From positions 77,252,001 through 77,316,000 of the forward strand of contig CM034546.1 in the NCBI GenBank assembly GCA_020055645.1: a DNA stretch of 64,000 nucleotides. Direction: 5' to 3'. The notes below the pieces were generated by a model that was not told the origin of the DNA, made no database searches, and saw only the letters and a list, made by a program, of their open reading frames with translations. Each line of letters begins with the position of its first letter. Within the stretch, counting starts at the first letter, position 1. Of this stretch, positions 1-11,101 are shown piece after piece. A program made the position numbers and the translations under genes. This DNA comes from Tomocerus qinae (lineage: Eukaryota; Arthropoda; Collembola; Entomobryomorpha; Tomoceridae).

Positions 1-246
1 GCAGAATTTCTGAGAAAAGTGCAAGGCCTAAAGGTTGAAGGTGTCTGCCGAATTTCCGCCCGGTCTGACGGTCAAAAATAATCAACATTGTCACTGGTAA
101 TTGACAATGTCAAATTTAGAAATCATTGGTATACTTAAAGTAATACTAACGTGTATTTTTATCAGAATTTTGAATTTAGATTAATCACTTCTATCAAGAT
201 CTCAACCATCAGTCAAACATTCCGTCCAACCCAACTAAATAGCAAA

Positions 247-2119
247 ATGCCAGTCACTGCTTTAGTCGTAGGTGCCAATCGGGGTTTAGGTTTGCAGCTA
301 GTAAAAGATTTGATATCAGAACTACATGCCGGGATTGTTTTTGCTACATATAGAAGTGAAGATCAATCTAAAGTAAGCTAAATTGGTATGAGAAAAGATA
401 TGAACCGTCAACTTTTATTACAATTTGTAAATATTAACACAATAATACGTATTTTTTTAAATTGATGTACATAAAGAATGAATATTTCAATCCATATACA
501 TCTAACATTAATGTTTAATATTAATATTTTTTCTATTTTAGGAACTGTTGGAATTGGCGGCTACAAATCAACAAATTCGTGCAGTTCAATTAGGTCTGCT
601 GTAATGAATTTAGTAATTTAGTTCCGGAAGATGCAATTCTGAACAAGAACTTTTTCTAATTTCTATAAGGTTAAAGCCTCCATTAATAAAAATAATTATT
701 ATGTGCAGATGCTCGAGATGAGACAAAATACTCAGAGGTTGCAAAAATTATAGACGAAGGTACCAAAGGAGCCGGATTAAATCTGCTCATTAATAATGCT
801 GGAATTTACTCAGAACGACCTCAATCGCTGGAATCTTTGACCAAAGAAAGTCTCATGCGTCACTTTGAAGTGAACTCCGTTGCACCGTTACTTCTTGTCA
901 AAGTAATGACAGTAATTATAAATATATCCTAACCCTCCGTTAGCTATTATGATACCCTTATAAGTATTCCTTACCATTTTTCCTCCTATCAGATATTGTA
1001 TTGTTCGTTCCTCACGCTTAACTGGTTCTGATTCTGAATAGAGTTGCAGTGAAGCGTGAGAACGAACAATAGAACACAGCTGATAGGGGAAAATGGCCAG
1101 GAAAACTAATTAGGGTATATTAATTTTATAAAGTATTCATCAATAAAAAAGTGGATTAATTAAATCAATTTTTAAGGCTCTCCTACCTCTTTTGGAAAAA
1201 GGAGCCAATAGCAACTCTGGTCCTTTGGGAGTTAATCGAGCTGCTATCGTAAATATGTCTTCTCTGATGGGATCTGTGGAAGATAATGGTTCAGGAGGAG
1301 AATATGCTTATCGTTCTAGCAAGGTATTTTTTATTGACATTTATTTTAAAAATAACAATGAAACTGACATTTTATATCATTCAAACGTTCAAAGTACATT
1401 TCTAAATTTTCTTTATTCTAATTTATTTCTAGTGCTTATTTATTATTCTTAAAATAAATGTTTTTAATATATAACAACTACTTTAACATAATAAAGCTGA
1501 CTACTATCTACCTGTCAAACATTTCCCAATGTGTACACCTAAGTGCAATTAAAACAAAAATTCTAAAGGAATAAAAATGTAATGTACGTATATCAACCTA
1601 AAAAATAATTTTATTGATATTATGAATTTTATTGTAGTAAAGTGGCTTTTATTGGCCATCAAAGTACTAATAACATACTTATTCTAACTTTCATAAAGCG
1701 TTAATTAATTTTATGTTGCTTTAGAGAAAATTGCTTTTGTTTTGTATTCTAAAAACAAAAATAACATTTTGTGAAAAGTGGAAATTTTAAATTGCATTTA
1801 ACTATTATTTACTTTATTAAAAATATCCGTTGTAATAATTTCATGGCTGTAAAAATCTTTTTGTGTGACTTAGTGTTGATATTTTTGTTTTTAGGCTGCG
1901 CTAAACATGGTTACCAAGTCTTTAAGTCTTGACCTGATTGGAAAAAACATACTGAGTGTTGTCCTTCATCCGGGGTGGGTGCAAACTGATATGGGAGGAA
2001 GCCATGCTCCAATGTCAATTGAAGACTCTGTTCGTGGGATGGTTCAAGTGATTGCAAATCTCAAAAAATCACAAAATGGAAAGTTTTTGCGTTACAATGG
2101 AGATGAACTGCCTTGGTAA
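247..2119 (+). CDS. Short-chain dehydrogenase/reductase, C-factor/sniffer-like (SDR1)
   Basis: Five exons: 247-372, 542-593, 709-902, 1177-1323, 1895-2119; 247 residues with every junction in frame. An NAD(P)(H)-dependent oxidoreductase of the classical SDR fold, probably a cytosolic carbonyl reductase. Visible motifs: the Rossmann glycine motif GANRGLG at residues 9-15, NNAG at 88-91, serines at 152-153 and the catalytic YRSSK (Tyr169, Lys173), then PGWVQTDMGG near the C-terminus. Length matches the C-factor/sniffer group (about 250). No signal peptide or membrane segment. The start is the ATG that puts the glycine motif at the usual distance; the open frame further upstream begins only with GTG. 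Exon 2 ends at an unusual GTCTGC donor, chosen because it restores the frame and matches the neighbouring paralogue. Substrate unknown. Confidence 0.9.
968..1103. repeat. Imperfect inverted repeat inside SDR1 intron 3
   Basis: Left arm about 968-1024 and right arm about 1046-1103 are reverse complements with small differences (the core TATTGTTCGTT with CTCACGCTT recurs inverted). It would fold as a long hairpin and probably is a fold-back MITE. No clear target duplication was seen. Confidence 0.5.
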
Positions 2120-2891
2120 TCACTGAAATAGAACTAAAATTATCGGTACTGAACAAAACCCTTATGCCTTTATAGTATTGCAATAAATATTTCAATTAAA
2201 ACTAATCATCAGTGATTCGGAGTTTATTTCAGGCATGAAACAGGAAACTTTATAGTATTATAACCTAACGAGATGCTTGGATTTTCTAACCTGATCATTA
2301 TCCCTTATCATTGCAACTTAATTTCAACTTTGGAGGTAATTGATGTTTCAATATCTACCATTGTTGTTGTATTACCTATTTAATTATCTTTATTAGACTA
2401 ACTGTCTCAAATAATAAGACAAAGACTATATCTTTTATATGATTGGCACTCTTAGTTAGTTTTGAGTAATATTGAATGGCACTGTGGCACAAATTTTAAT
2501 AGTTTTTCATGTAGACATAATATTACGTGAACGATTGTAACATTGTAAGTGTTCTTATTGGCATTGCATTGTGGTTTACTATGTTTACTCATTCATCATT
2601 GTTGTTTAAAAATGTGATGGACAAGGTTAACCCTAAAAATAGCGATTTTTCATTTCCTTGACCTTGAATGTGCCGCTGAAGTTAACGCGTAAATAAATTC
2701 AAATATATCTTAAAAACAGCTGAAACAGTTTTGATGCTTCGTTTTCTATGGCAACTTACCATTGGTAAGTATAATAACATTAATATTATTTATGTAATTA
2801 CTTCTAACTCTAATATTATTTGTTTGTTGCAATTCTTCAATTATAGTTGTTTTTTCTTTAATTTGATAGAACATTAATTAGCTCGAAGACC
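2120..2891. other. Intergenic between the SDR genes
   Basis: Holds the AATAAA signal of SDR1 (2182-2187). Near the right end it holds a probable 5' non-coding exon of SDR2 with a GTAAGT donor at 2765 and an acceptor AG at 2868-2869. Nothing else recognised. Confidence 0.5.
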
Positions 2892-4604
2892 ATGAACGCG
2901 ATTATTGCATTAGTCGTCGGTGGGCATGGGGGATTAGGCTTACAGCTTGTTAAAGAAATATTGTCCGAATTATCTCCTGGTCTAGTGTTCGTCACATACA
3001 AATGTGAAAACCAAGCTGAGGTACAATATATGTAAATATTTACTTTTGATAACCATAAGTTGATTTATTAAAGTCATGTCAGTCTTTTTAATCTTCAGTC
3101 GATAGTGAAAGTTTTGTATGCTTATTTAATTTTTAAACTTATTATTTATTGCCTTTTACAGAAAACTTTTCCTGTATGTTACCTTGCTAACGTTGGAACT
3201 GTTAATTTGTTTTATATGTATAGTATCTGTGTAATTATATTAAAATGTATTTGGTATTATAGGCATTAAATGTTAAATGTTGGGTTTTAAATATTGTAGG
3301 GACTACTGGAATTGGCTTCGGCAAATAAGAAAATTCGGGCAATTCAGCTTGGTGAGTCACTTTTGCGCGGTATTAAAATATTATTATTAGTAGTATTGAA
3401 TTTTCTGAATGTTTCCAATGGATAATTTTGTCATAGGTAGCTTGTTCAATAATTAAGGATATTGTAATTATCTTTCGTTTCAAATGAAGTCATTAAATTT
3501 ATGAGAAGATAATTTATTCAATTTTCGTACCACCCCCAAAGCAGTCTTATACAAGTAATATACAAATAAATGCTGAAAAATAATAATTCTGTACCCAATT
3601 ATTTTTATTTCGCAGATGCCAAACAGGAATCAAGTTGCTATGAAGTTGCAAAAGTGATAGATGAGTATACAAGTGGGTCTGGAATCAATTTGTTTATTAA
3701 TACCTGTAGCTTGTGTCCCAAATGTCCACAATCGAATGAATCCTTACGAAGTGAAACAAACCTTGTTCGAAGATCGCCATTGCTACATTGCATACAAGTC
3801 AACAGATTAGTGCATTTACATCTTGTCAAAGTAATCTTTCCAAGACTACTACAACTTAAACTGCATTTTTCTGTACTTTATATTGTAATTGTTATGATTA
3901 TCATGTAGATGTGATTATATTTCGAAGAGAGACAATTTGCTAATATAGTTTCTTATTTTGCAATAATAAAGGCATTTCTTCCACTTTTGGAAAAAGGATC
4001 CAAAAGAAATTCTGGTCCCTTGGGAATTAATCGCGCTGCAATCATTAATTTGACGCTGTTGATTGGATCTGATAACTGTCCAGAAGGAGAGTATGTATAT
4101 CGTGCCAGCAAGGTATACATAAAATTAATCTAAAATTTTTCATTTGTGTTTATCTGTAATCAATCGTGTATATAATGTAGTAAATAGTATAAGCATTTTT
4201 TGTGAAATAATGATCAGTGTTATTTACCCAAGTTATCATTTCTGTAGATTTTATTGAATTTAAAATTGCTTTATAGAATTACATATTATACTAATATTGT
4301 TATGGGTTAGTTTATTTGCCATTTTTGGTACTCTGAGGATAAAATTATGTATTTTGTTAAAATTCCGGACTTATTTGTTATATTACAGGCTGGTTTAAAT
4401 CAAGCAACAAAGGAGTTAGCCCATATTCTTATCGACAAGGATATTTTGTCAGTTGCGCTTCATCCAGGTCCTGGGAAAACGGGCGAGGATTGTGCATTGT
4501 TCACCGAAGATCAAGTTTTAGGAATGATTCAAATAATTTCAAACCTAAAAGAATCTCAAAATGGAAAATTTTTAAGTTACAACGGAGATGAACTGCCTTG
4601 GTAG
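2892..4604 (+). CDS. SDR paralogue with eroded active-site motifs (SDR2)
   Basis: Five exons: 2892-3020, 3300-3351, 3616-3830, 3972-4112, 4389-4604; 250 residues, intron phases identical to SDR1 upstream, so a tandem duplicate. The frame is open and all donors and acceptors are acceptable, but family motifs have changed: NNAG reads NTCS (residues 89-92), the catalytic-serine segment is LTL instead of MSS (159-161), and PGWVQTDMGG has become PGPGKTGEDC. The glycine motif (GGHGGLG) and the YRASK Tyr/Lys pair (175/179) remain. I infer a functionally diverged, possibly non-catalytic, SDR; a recent pseudogene without stops is the alternative. A 5' UTR intron is likely (2765-2869). Confidence 0.8.
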
Positions 4605-4805
4605 CTGCTATATTATATTTAACTCTGTGATCATGTTTTGTCAATCCCGAAGGAATTCTTGTGCCTTTACAGTATTATGTGTATACAGTGAAGACACGCT
4701 TTTAGCGAAACAATCTTGATAATAGGTGAGGTGCTCTTAAAATAGTATTTATTTACAAGTTATATGTCTCTTATATAACGGTGCTATATGTCTAAGCAAT
4801 GAGAG

Positions 4806-4979
4806 CAATTATTATTAGGTATTTATGGGGGGGGGTGCTAGGGTGCTTAAGCACCCCCTAAATTTCCCAAAAACACACTAGATAATTCTCAAAAATTTAT
4901 AAAAAGTAGTTTTATTCATAAGAAAGATATGCTCGTATGTTTAAGCACCCCCTTAATTTGATTTCTGGATACGCCCTTG
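4806..4979. mobile_element. hAT-like MITE, family A copy 1
   Basis: 174 bp flanked by a perfect 8-bp target duplication AATGAGAG (4798-4805 and 4980-4987). The right end carries CTGGATACGCCCTTG, related to the ends of the copies at 22058 and 54476. The interior has opposed runs of C and G around AAGCACCCCCT, as in the other copies. The left end is degenerate. The 8-bp duplication and ends starting CA fit the hAT superfamily. Confidence 0.65.
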
Positions 4980-5468
4980 AATGAGAGTGTAGTATTGCAT
5001 TTAGCTTTAAAGTTGATAATTTTAAGGACTTCAATATTGAGTTGTGATGTATTTTATAACCATTTAATTCTAATGCAATTTTTACATGTGAATTAAATAT
5101 ACGCAAATTAATACTCCAAAAATTTAACTAAAAGTTGGTAATCATTGATTAAATTATTTTTAATGCTGATTTATTTTAATTACTGCTATTGTGGCAATAC
5201 AGATAACAACTGATAATCATATTTTCCCATATTATTTGTGAAACTTGGTGTCATTAATGTAAGTTATGCTTTATTTTTGGTACAACAGTAAATCACTCTG
5301 ATGAACCTTAACGTTGTTAACGAACAAATGTTTAAAACTAATGCTACAAAGATCTAATTTTAATATTCAGGACGTTGGAAAAAATCTTTTTTGGTTTGGA
5401 TAGATATCAGAAAATACAGTATATCATTGGAAAATAAAATAGTGCAATAATATTTCACGAAAAGATAA

Positions 5469-5750
5469 AAAAGTAATTATTGTTGGAATCGGAATTAGAT
5501 TCATGGCATTTCTTAATCAGGTTATGTTAAACGTGAATTTCGTTTTCATTTGTTTTTAATTTTATGAGATAAATGAGATAAACTTTGAATTAGATTTAGC
5601 ATTTAGCAAATATAAATTGAATAGGGATATTATCCAGTTTTTAAGAGATATCGTTTAAAATTTTGCCGATTTCTAAAAAACCTTTCGATATTCGCTTATG
5701 AAAATTCTGGTTCCCACGGGTCTATTTCTGATTCCAACAACAGTAGGTAT
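5469..5750. repeat. Inverted-repeat pair, possible MITE
   Basis: The segment around TGTTGGAATCGGAATTAGA (from 5482) recurs inverted near 5729-5748 (complement TGTTGGAATCAGAAATAGA). Arms of about 25 bp enclose about 240 bp. No target duplication could be assigned. Confidence 0.35.
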
Positions 5751-5963
5751 TTTTACTAGATTACTTGGAATTTGTATAGGTAAAATATATGCGATGATTC
5801 ATTAGGAAATGCATTCTATCTCAGGACGGTTTCCTTCCCTTGATATTAAGACGTAATATTTAAGCCACAGGACATTGAACACGCCAAGTCGACAGTGAGC
5901 AGGGTAAATGCGATCATCTTCCTATCATAACTTTCACTTGTGATAACTTTGAACTTGGTTTAG

Positions 5964-6065
5964 ATGGAGAACACGAAGACAATCGCTGCAAAGACAGACC
6001 AAGGTCAGCAACCTAAACCTTCTCGTCCAGCTCCCTTTCATCTGCCGCGTGTTATAGCATATTAG
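5964..6065 (+). other. Upstream short ORF (33 codons) in the cullin leader
   Basis: ATG to TAG without introns; begins MENTKTIAAKTDQGQQ. It sits in the presumed leader of the cullin-like gene. It could be a translated uORF, a separate microprotein, or chance. Confidence 0.25.
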
Positions 6066-6120
6066 AACGCGTGATGTTCCCGAGCTTGTAACGTGCAGAA
6101 TACTTTTTGCATCTCAGGCC

Positions 6121-6258
6121 ATGTATGGACAACTTTTCCACTTTGCATCTGCTGACTCTAAGCTGCTTTCAACTCCTGTCAAGATAAGACCGTTCCTTGC
6201 AGAAAGTGACAGTTCTCCTTTGCTCTCTTCACAACAACAACCACTACTCTCACTCTGA
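6121..6258 (+). other. Second upstream short ORF (45 codons)
   Basis: ATG to TGA, ending ten bases before the presumed leader splice donor at 6268. Begins MYGQLFHFASADSK. No family recognised. Proximity to the splice donor suggests it is within the transcribed leader. Confidence 0.25.
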
Positions 6259-6471
6259 ATTTACTCGGTAAGAAATTTTTATAAATGCTAAAATACTTCC
6301 TGGCTAAATAATTTAACCGTTTATTTAGCTACTTTAATAACTCACTGATACTAGTCCTAATAATATGCAATCTCATTATTTTTATATTATTGCAATTTAG
6401 TTTGTAGTTATAATATATTATTTACTTAATTTGCTGGATTTACTATTATTTAGAAAAAACAGCAATTTAAA

Positions 6472-8829
6472 ATGGAAAAGAGGATCAAGCAAGTTGAGGA
6501 TACCTTGAGAATCAAAGCATGTACCGTAAGTATTTAGGATTTACATGTTAACTGTTTTCATATTGATATACTATACCAAAATCATGTCAAAAAATCATTA
6601 GGTTACATATAGAGATTGGGTGGGGCATATTTATTCGATTAAATGAAATAATCTTGACGGCGTTTTTGTGTATGGACGATGTTATAGGTTGACAGTGAAG
6701 AAAACATGTCACGCTGCTTGTCTTTGTTGAAGTCAGCAATGGAAGAGATTCTCATGACAAATGCCCTTCCAGAGGATGGTGTTGAAGAGCTGCATCGAAG
6801 CACATTCACGATGGTTTTGCACGGGTAACTACTTCATACACTATACATTGCTTATACACCTCTGTACTCCTAGCATAATAATTGCATGGATTAAGAGACT
6901 GGCCACATAACTTTACCTGATCTTTTTGAACCCATAGATATGGCGAGCGATTATACAATACAACGAAGGAAGTTATTACTAGGCATGTGGAATCAAAGGT
7001 TAAATCATAGGAATTTAATTCCGTAATGCTATTTATGTATTGAAGTACTTAATCCATATAAATATAACTCATCGTATGACAGATCTTGAGGAAACGTGAA
7101 ACATTCTTTGAGTTAAAAAATTTCCAACTGTTCAAAATAAGAATTGAAACTCTACATAATATTTATGTTTTAAATATCTATAGATTAAAGACAATGTGAT
7201 CCAATCGTCAAAGAAAGATTTATTGGATTCAACAATTGATGCCTGGAAAGTGCATCAAATAAATATGGCCCATATTGGACACTTCTTATTGTACATGGAC
7301 ATCCATTACGCTCAGAGCAACGGTCTTGACAATCTTCGTACCGTTGGAATCAAAATATTCCGTGAAAAGGTAAAATATTTCAAGCTATTTCCATAAATAT
7401 GAAAACTTCATTGGCATAAATAATATTGTAACACATTGACTAAACCATAAAAATTATTATATTTGGCTTATTATGTCAAAGTCTGAAAAATTGTTACATT
7501 ATGACGTTTCAAATGTAAATATTTTATTTCTAGATTTATGTGAATATTCGCGATCGTGTCCAAAGTGCCCTTCTGGAAATGATAGAGAAAGAGAGGGAAG
7601 GAGAAGATGTGGATCATTTGGTTATCAAAAATACTTGCCAATTGTTGATAACGTTGGGAGTGAACAGTCGATCTGTATACGAAGACGGCTTTGAACGCTC
7701 GTTCTTACAAAAAGAAGCTGCTATTCACAAGGTAGTATAATTTCCTGATTACAAATTTAAAAAATTCCTCAATTTGAATGAACAACTAAAATAATGATTA
7801 TGGTTTAATATAGCTCGAAAGCCAAACTTTGTTGAAGAAGAATGATGCCTTAATGTACATCAAAGAAGTGGAAAAAATCCTAGATGACGTAGATAAGCGT
7901 TCAAGGAACTATTTGGATGCGTCTACAGAATCTGCTCTAATTAAAGTTGCCGAGGAAGAGTTATTAGCAAAGCCCATGAAGACCGTCATTGATATGAAAC
8001 AATCTGGAGTAATTTCTCTGGTAGAAAATCAACTGGCCGAAGATTTGGATCTGATGTTTAAATTGTTCGGTCGAGTACCTAAAGGTCGTGAAACGATTGA
8101 AAATTGCATATCCCAATATGTTCTGGAGCAAAAGAAAAAGGAGGCTGAGAAACAGAAACGACTGATTGAAGAACAAAAACGGGCGATGGAAGAAGAGCAA
8201 AAAAGAGTTATGGAAGAACAAAAGCGAGCTATGGAAGAGCAGAAACGTCTAATGGATGAACAGAAACGGGCGATTGAAGAACAAAAACGTGCCATGGAAG
8301 AACAGATACGCAACATAGAAGAACAGAAACGGGCCATAGAGGAAAAGACATTCATCACTAATGGAAAAGAAGCCATGAAAATTGAAGGCCGGAAAATTGT
8401 TAAGGTTATTATCCTTAATTAACATTATTATGACCTTAGGTCATCATTATCATGCTTATTATCATTATCATGCTTATTGAAGCACTTTTCTATCTAGAAA
8501 ATTGTAAAATAGAAATAATATTAGCTACAATTATAGGCATATTGTGTATTAAGTATTAACATATTTATCATATCAGGTAGATGCTCAAATGAAATATTTT
8601 TCCAGAAAATTAATTTTGAACTTATTGTTGTTTACAGGCTCAGAATGTTAAAAATTCTAAATGCGACGAAACAATTATTGAAGATCTTAAGAAAATAGAA
8701 GAGAATAATCGCCGTGATGCAAATCCAAACAAGACAAGTAAAAAGGGTCACTCTAAAAAACCAGCTGAAGATGATAAGAAGAAAATGGCAGAAGGAATTT
8801 CTCTAATTGAGAAACTTCGCATGAAATAA
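6472..8829 (+). CDS. Cullin-3-like N-terminal protein with C-terminal coiled coil
   Basis: Seven exons: 6472-6525, 6688-6824, 6938-6998, 7184-7369, 7534-7731, 7814-8404, 8638-8829; 472 residues, all phases consistent. Residues about 19-315 align by eye with the cullin-3 N-terminal domain: EELHRSTFTMVLHGYGERLY, then LLYMDIHYAQSNG, IFREKI, ERSFLQKEAA, MKTVIDMKQSG and LFGRVPKG each have a counterpart in CUL3. In that family this half binds BTB substrate adaptors. At the point where CUL3 continues into the rest of its third repeat, this protein turns into nine or so exact heptads of the type EEQKRAM (about 316-390), then a lysine-rich tail. The cullin-homology domain, the Rbx1-binding region and the neddylation lysine are absent, so it cannot be a standard ubiquitin-ligase scaffold. 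The stop and the intron before the last exon look normal, so this is a designed C-terminus rather than a broken gene. A dominant-negative or adaptor-sequestering role is inference. Confidence 0.85.
8146..8345 (+). repeat. 21-bp tandem repeat encoding the heptad coiled coil
   Basis: About nine diverged copies of a 21-bp unit (core GAAGAACAAAAACGGGCGATG) encode EEQKR(A/L/V)(M/I). The unit length is exactly one heptad, so copy-number change would preserve both frame and coiled-coil register. Confidence 0.8.
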
Positions 8830-9976
8830 ATGCAACAAAAATGGTGTGACATGTTTATAATATGTATATAATGGGTGATACGATTCAATGGCCAAGCACT
8901 TTTATAAACCCTGATATTTAAAAGACAGGAGGTAATTTAATTTTATATAACATAAAACTAAAGGACTAATTAAGTAGGAAAAGAGCAATTATCCGAAATC
9001 TTTTATTAATCATGTATATATTAATAATTAATGCAAATATTTGGCTTATTTGATTTGAATGTAATTTCAGTCCCAAAATAAAATTCTCATCTCTCATCGA
9101 AAATCTCACCGTTTACCATACTGTTAAGTATTTTCCTTTGCATTGTAATTTAAAACTTGATAAAACGTTAATTAGTCAGAAGGAATTTTCGGAATGCCTT
9201 TTCTTTAACTAAAACTCCATTGATTGAGAACGGCTCGATTCGTGTAGGTAGGGATTAGTAAATAGTCAAAACTCATTTTAAATAATGCACTAAGTAAAAA
9301 GGGCTACATTAAATTAATTTGTCACATTAAAATGATCAACTTAGTCCTCGCATGGGGGTAATTTATCAAAGTTTGCAGTATTAACATGGTACCCAAAATG
9401 CCCCAAATGTTTTCAATAACTATCGCACATAAAAAGAATCGCTTTCAGAAATGGAAAATTGCATCCTGTGAGGTGAACAGAATTAGAAATTCTTTAAATA
9501 TAGTTAAAGATATTCTATATCAATGGTGAGGTTCCTATTATTGGATAATTTATAATTTTAGTCAGAAAATAGTTTTTCACGGAATGAATAAATAGTGAGA
9601 ATAATGAGTGACACACAAACCAATGAAAAATAAAAAGCATGTACATGTACAAGCATGTTTCATGGAAGCATAAAAAAGCCAATGGAGATATTTGTTTTCA
9701 TATCTGACAATTTAATTGATGTAATACATTACTGTAATCAGGAGTCGGGAGAGTCATATATTTTCATTGGAAGTAGGTTTTCCTCTAATTGGCATTAGCT
9801 CTAACTACAACAACAACCATTTATTTACTTTCCTACCCACTTAAAATGCTATAAAAATGGGACGGTGATTAGCAGTATAAAAACAGATCGTATTCGTCAT
9901 TGCTTTGTCAAATCCAAGTATCGTGGTTTAAATGACTGTCTTTTACCCTCTGCATCAATATTAACTGATTATAAAA
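8830..9976. other. Intergenic, AT-rich
   Basis: No gene or repeat recognised apart from the promoter elements of the next gene near its right end. Confidence 0.5.
9850..9882 (+). promoter_or_regulatory. Tandem TATA boxes upstream of the crystallin-like gene
   Basis: TATAAAA occurs at 9850-9856 and again at 9876-9882. The second lies about 100 bp before the ATG and would start transcription near 9905, leaving a leader of about 70 bases without an intervening ATG-initiated long ORF. Confidence 0.55.
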
Positions 9977-10750
9977 ATGGCCAAAATATTATTTTTTCTG
10001 TTCGCATCGTTAATTGCATTGAGTTTTTCATTTCCAAATGAATTTACTTTCTTCTCAGGGTACAATTACACAAGCAATTCTCTCCTTGTGAGGAATAAAA
10101 TACCAGATCTGTCAGTCGTGTCTCCATCAGTCACTCTCAACCACAAATCATTTTGCTACAGAGGATAGTAAGTATTTATATTCAATGCTAATATGATGAT
10201 AAAATTCCTACTTCCTATTAATAAATAGTTACCAAATTTTTAGTCTAAAGTGAAAGAAACTGGTTAATTCATGAAAAATAAATATTAATTTTTTTAATTA
10301 TTTCACAGTTGGCGTTCTTATACGGGAAAAAATTATGTGGGAAACCAGGCAGGCGGTTTTGGAAATCTCGATCAAAGGTTTTGCTTCAATCAGACTTTGT
10401 ACAACGGATCAGTTCGATACTTGGGACCTGCAGACACAGCAATTCAAAGCATTTCTCTGTACAATGAAACGTATCTGCGGGGGCCGGAACTTACAATCGT
10501 AGAAGTACGATATGGAAATATATCTTTTACGCCATCATCACTTTTCACAACTGCAAGGTCGAATTGGACATTGTATTCAGGTCGTAATTTTAATGGAACG
10601 GCGTTATGTTTCCGTTCAAATAGCAATTTTCATAATTTAGAAACATTAAATGCAACGCTCGCTGCAAACATAAAATCTGTAGCAAAGGGCTGTATTGGGA
10701 AAATTGATGGTTTCGTGAATTCTTACCAATTAACCGACTATGAATTTTAA
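9977..10750 (+). CDS. Secreted beta/gamma-crystallin-like protein
   Basis: Two exons, 9977-10167 and 10309-10750; 210 residues. An N-terminal signal peptide is clear (hydrophobic MAKILFFLFASLIALSFS, then FPNEF). Two Greek-key-type motifs are visible, YTGKNYVG soon after the intron and YSGRNFNG in the C-terminal third, each followed by a hydrophobic strand and a Cys, as in beta/gamma-crystallin domains. At least eight N-glycosylation sequons (for example NYT, NQT, NWT, NAT) agree with secretion. The Met fits the TATA boxes upstream. Family placement rests on these motifs only; function unknown (possibly a structural or calcium-binding extracellular protein). Confidence 0.75.
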
Positions 10751-11101
10751 TTATGACATAAAAGTGTAATGTATAATAATAACTATAAAATGTATAGCAT
10801 AATTATTATTTTTACCAAATAAATATATTTATCAATTTATTTTGCAAATTGCTTATGTCGCTCTACGTTTTATTATGATAAATCATCCAGTCTTGCATTA
10901 ATCGTGCCATGAGAAATTACTGTCATTTATTTTCTGGAATTTATTATAACATTGATTTGAATAAACTGACCCAGTATCCCAATCTTTCTCTGTCCTATTT
11001 TATTAACGATAATCGATATAGCATTGACCCACATGCACTGTACATACATATTCTGCATACACATACAGCTATTGATAATGTGACTTGTATTAACAATATT
11101 T
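10751..11101. other. Convergent intergenic spacer
   Basis: 350 bases between the 3' ends of the crystallin-like gene (+) and chemoreceptor 1 (-). An AATAAA lies at about 10820. Short ORFs here on both strands overlap each other and have no domain signal. Confidence 0.5.

Larger units (their letters stand above)
4605..6471. other. Intergenic plus 5' leader of the cullin-like gene
   Basis: Contains a delimited MITE (4806-4979), an inverted-repeat pair (about 5469-5750) and, from about 5880, a less AT-rich stretch that is probably the promoter and leader of the cullin-like gene. A 5' UTR intron is likely: GT at 6268, AG at 6452-6453. Two short upstream ORFs lie in the leader. Confidence 0.45.
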
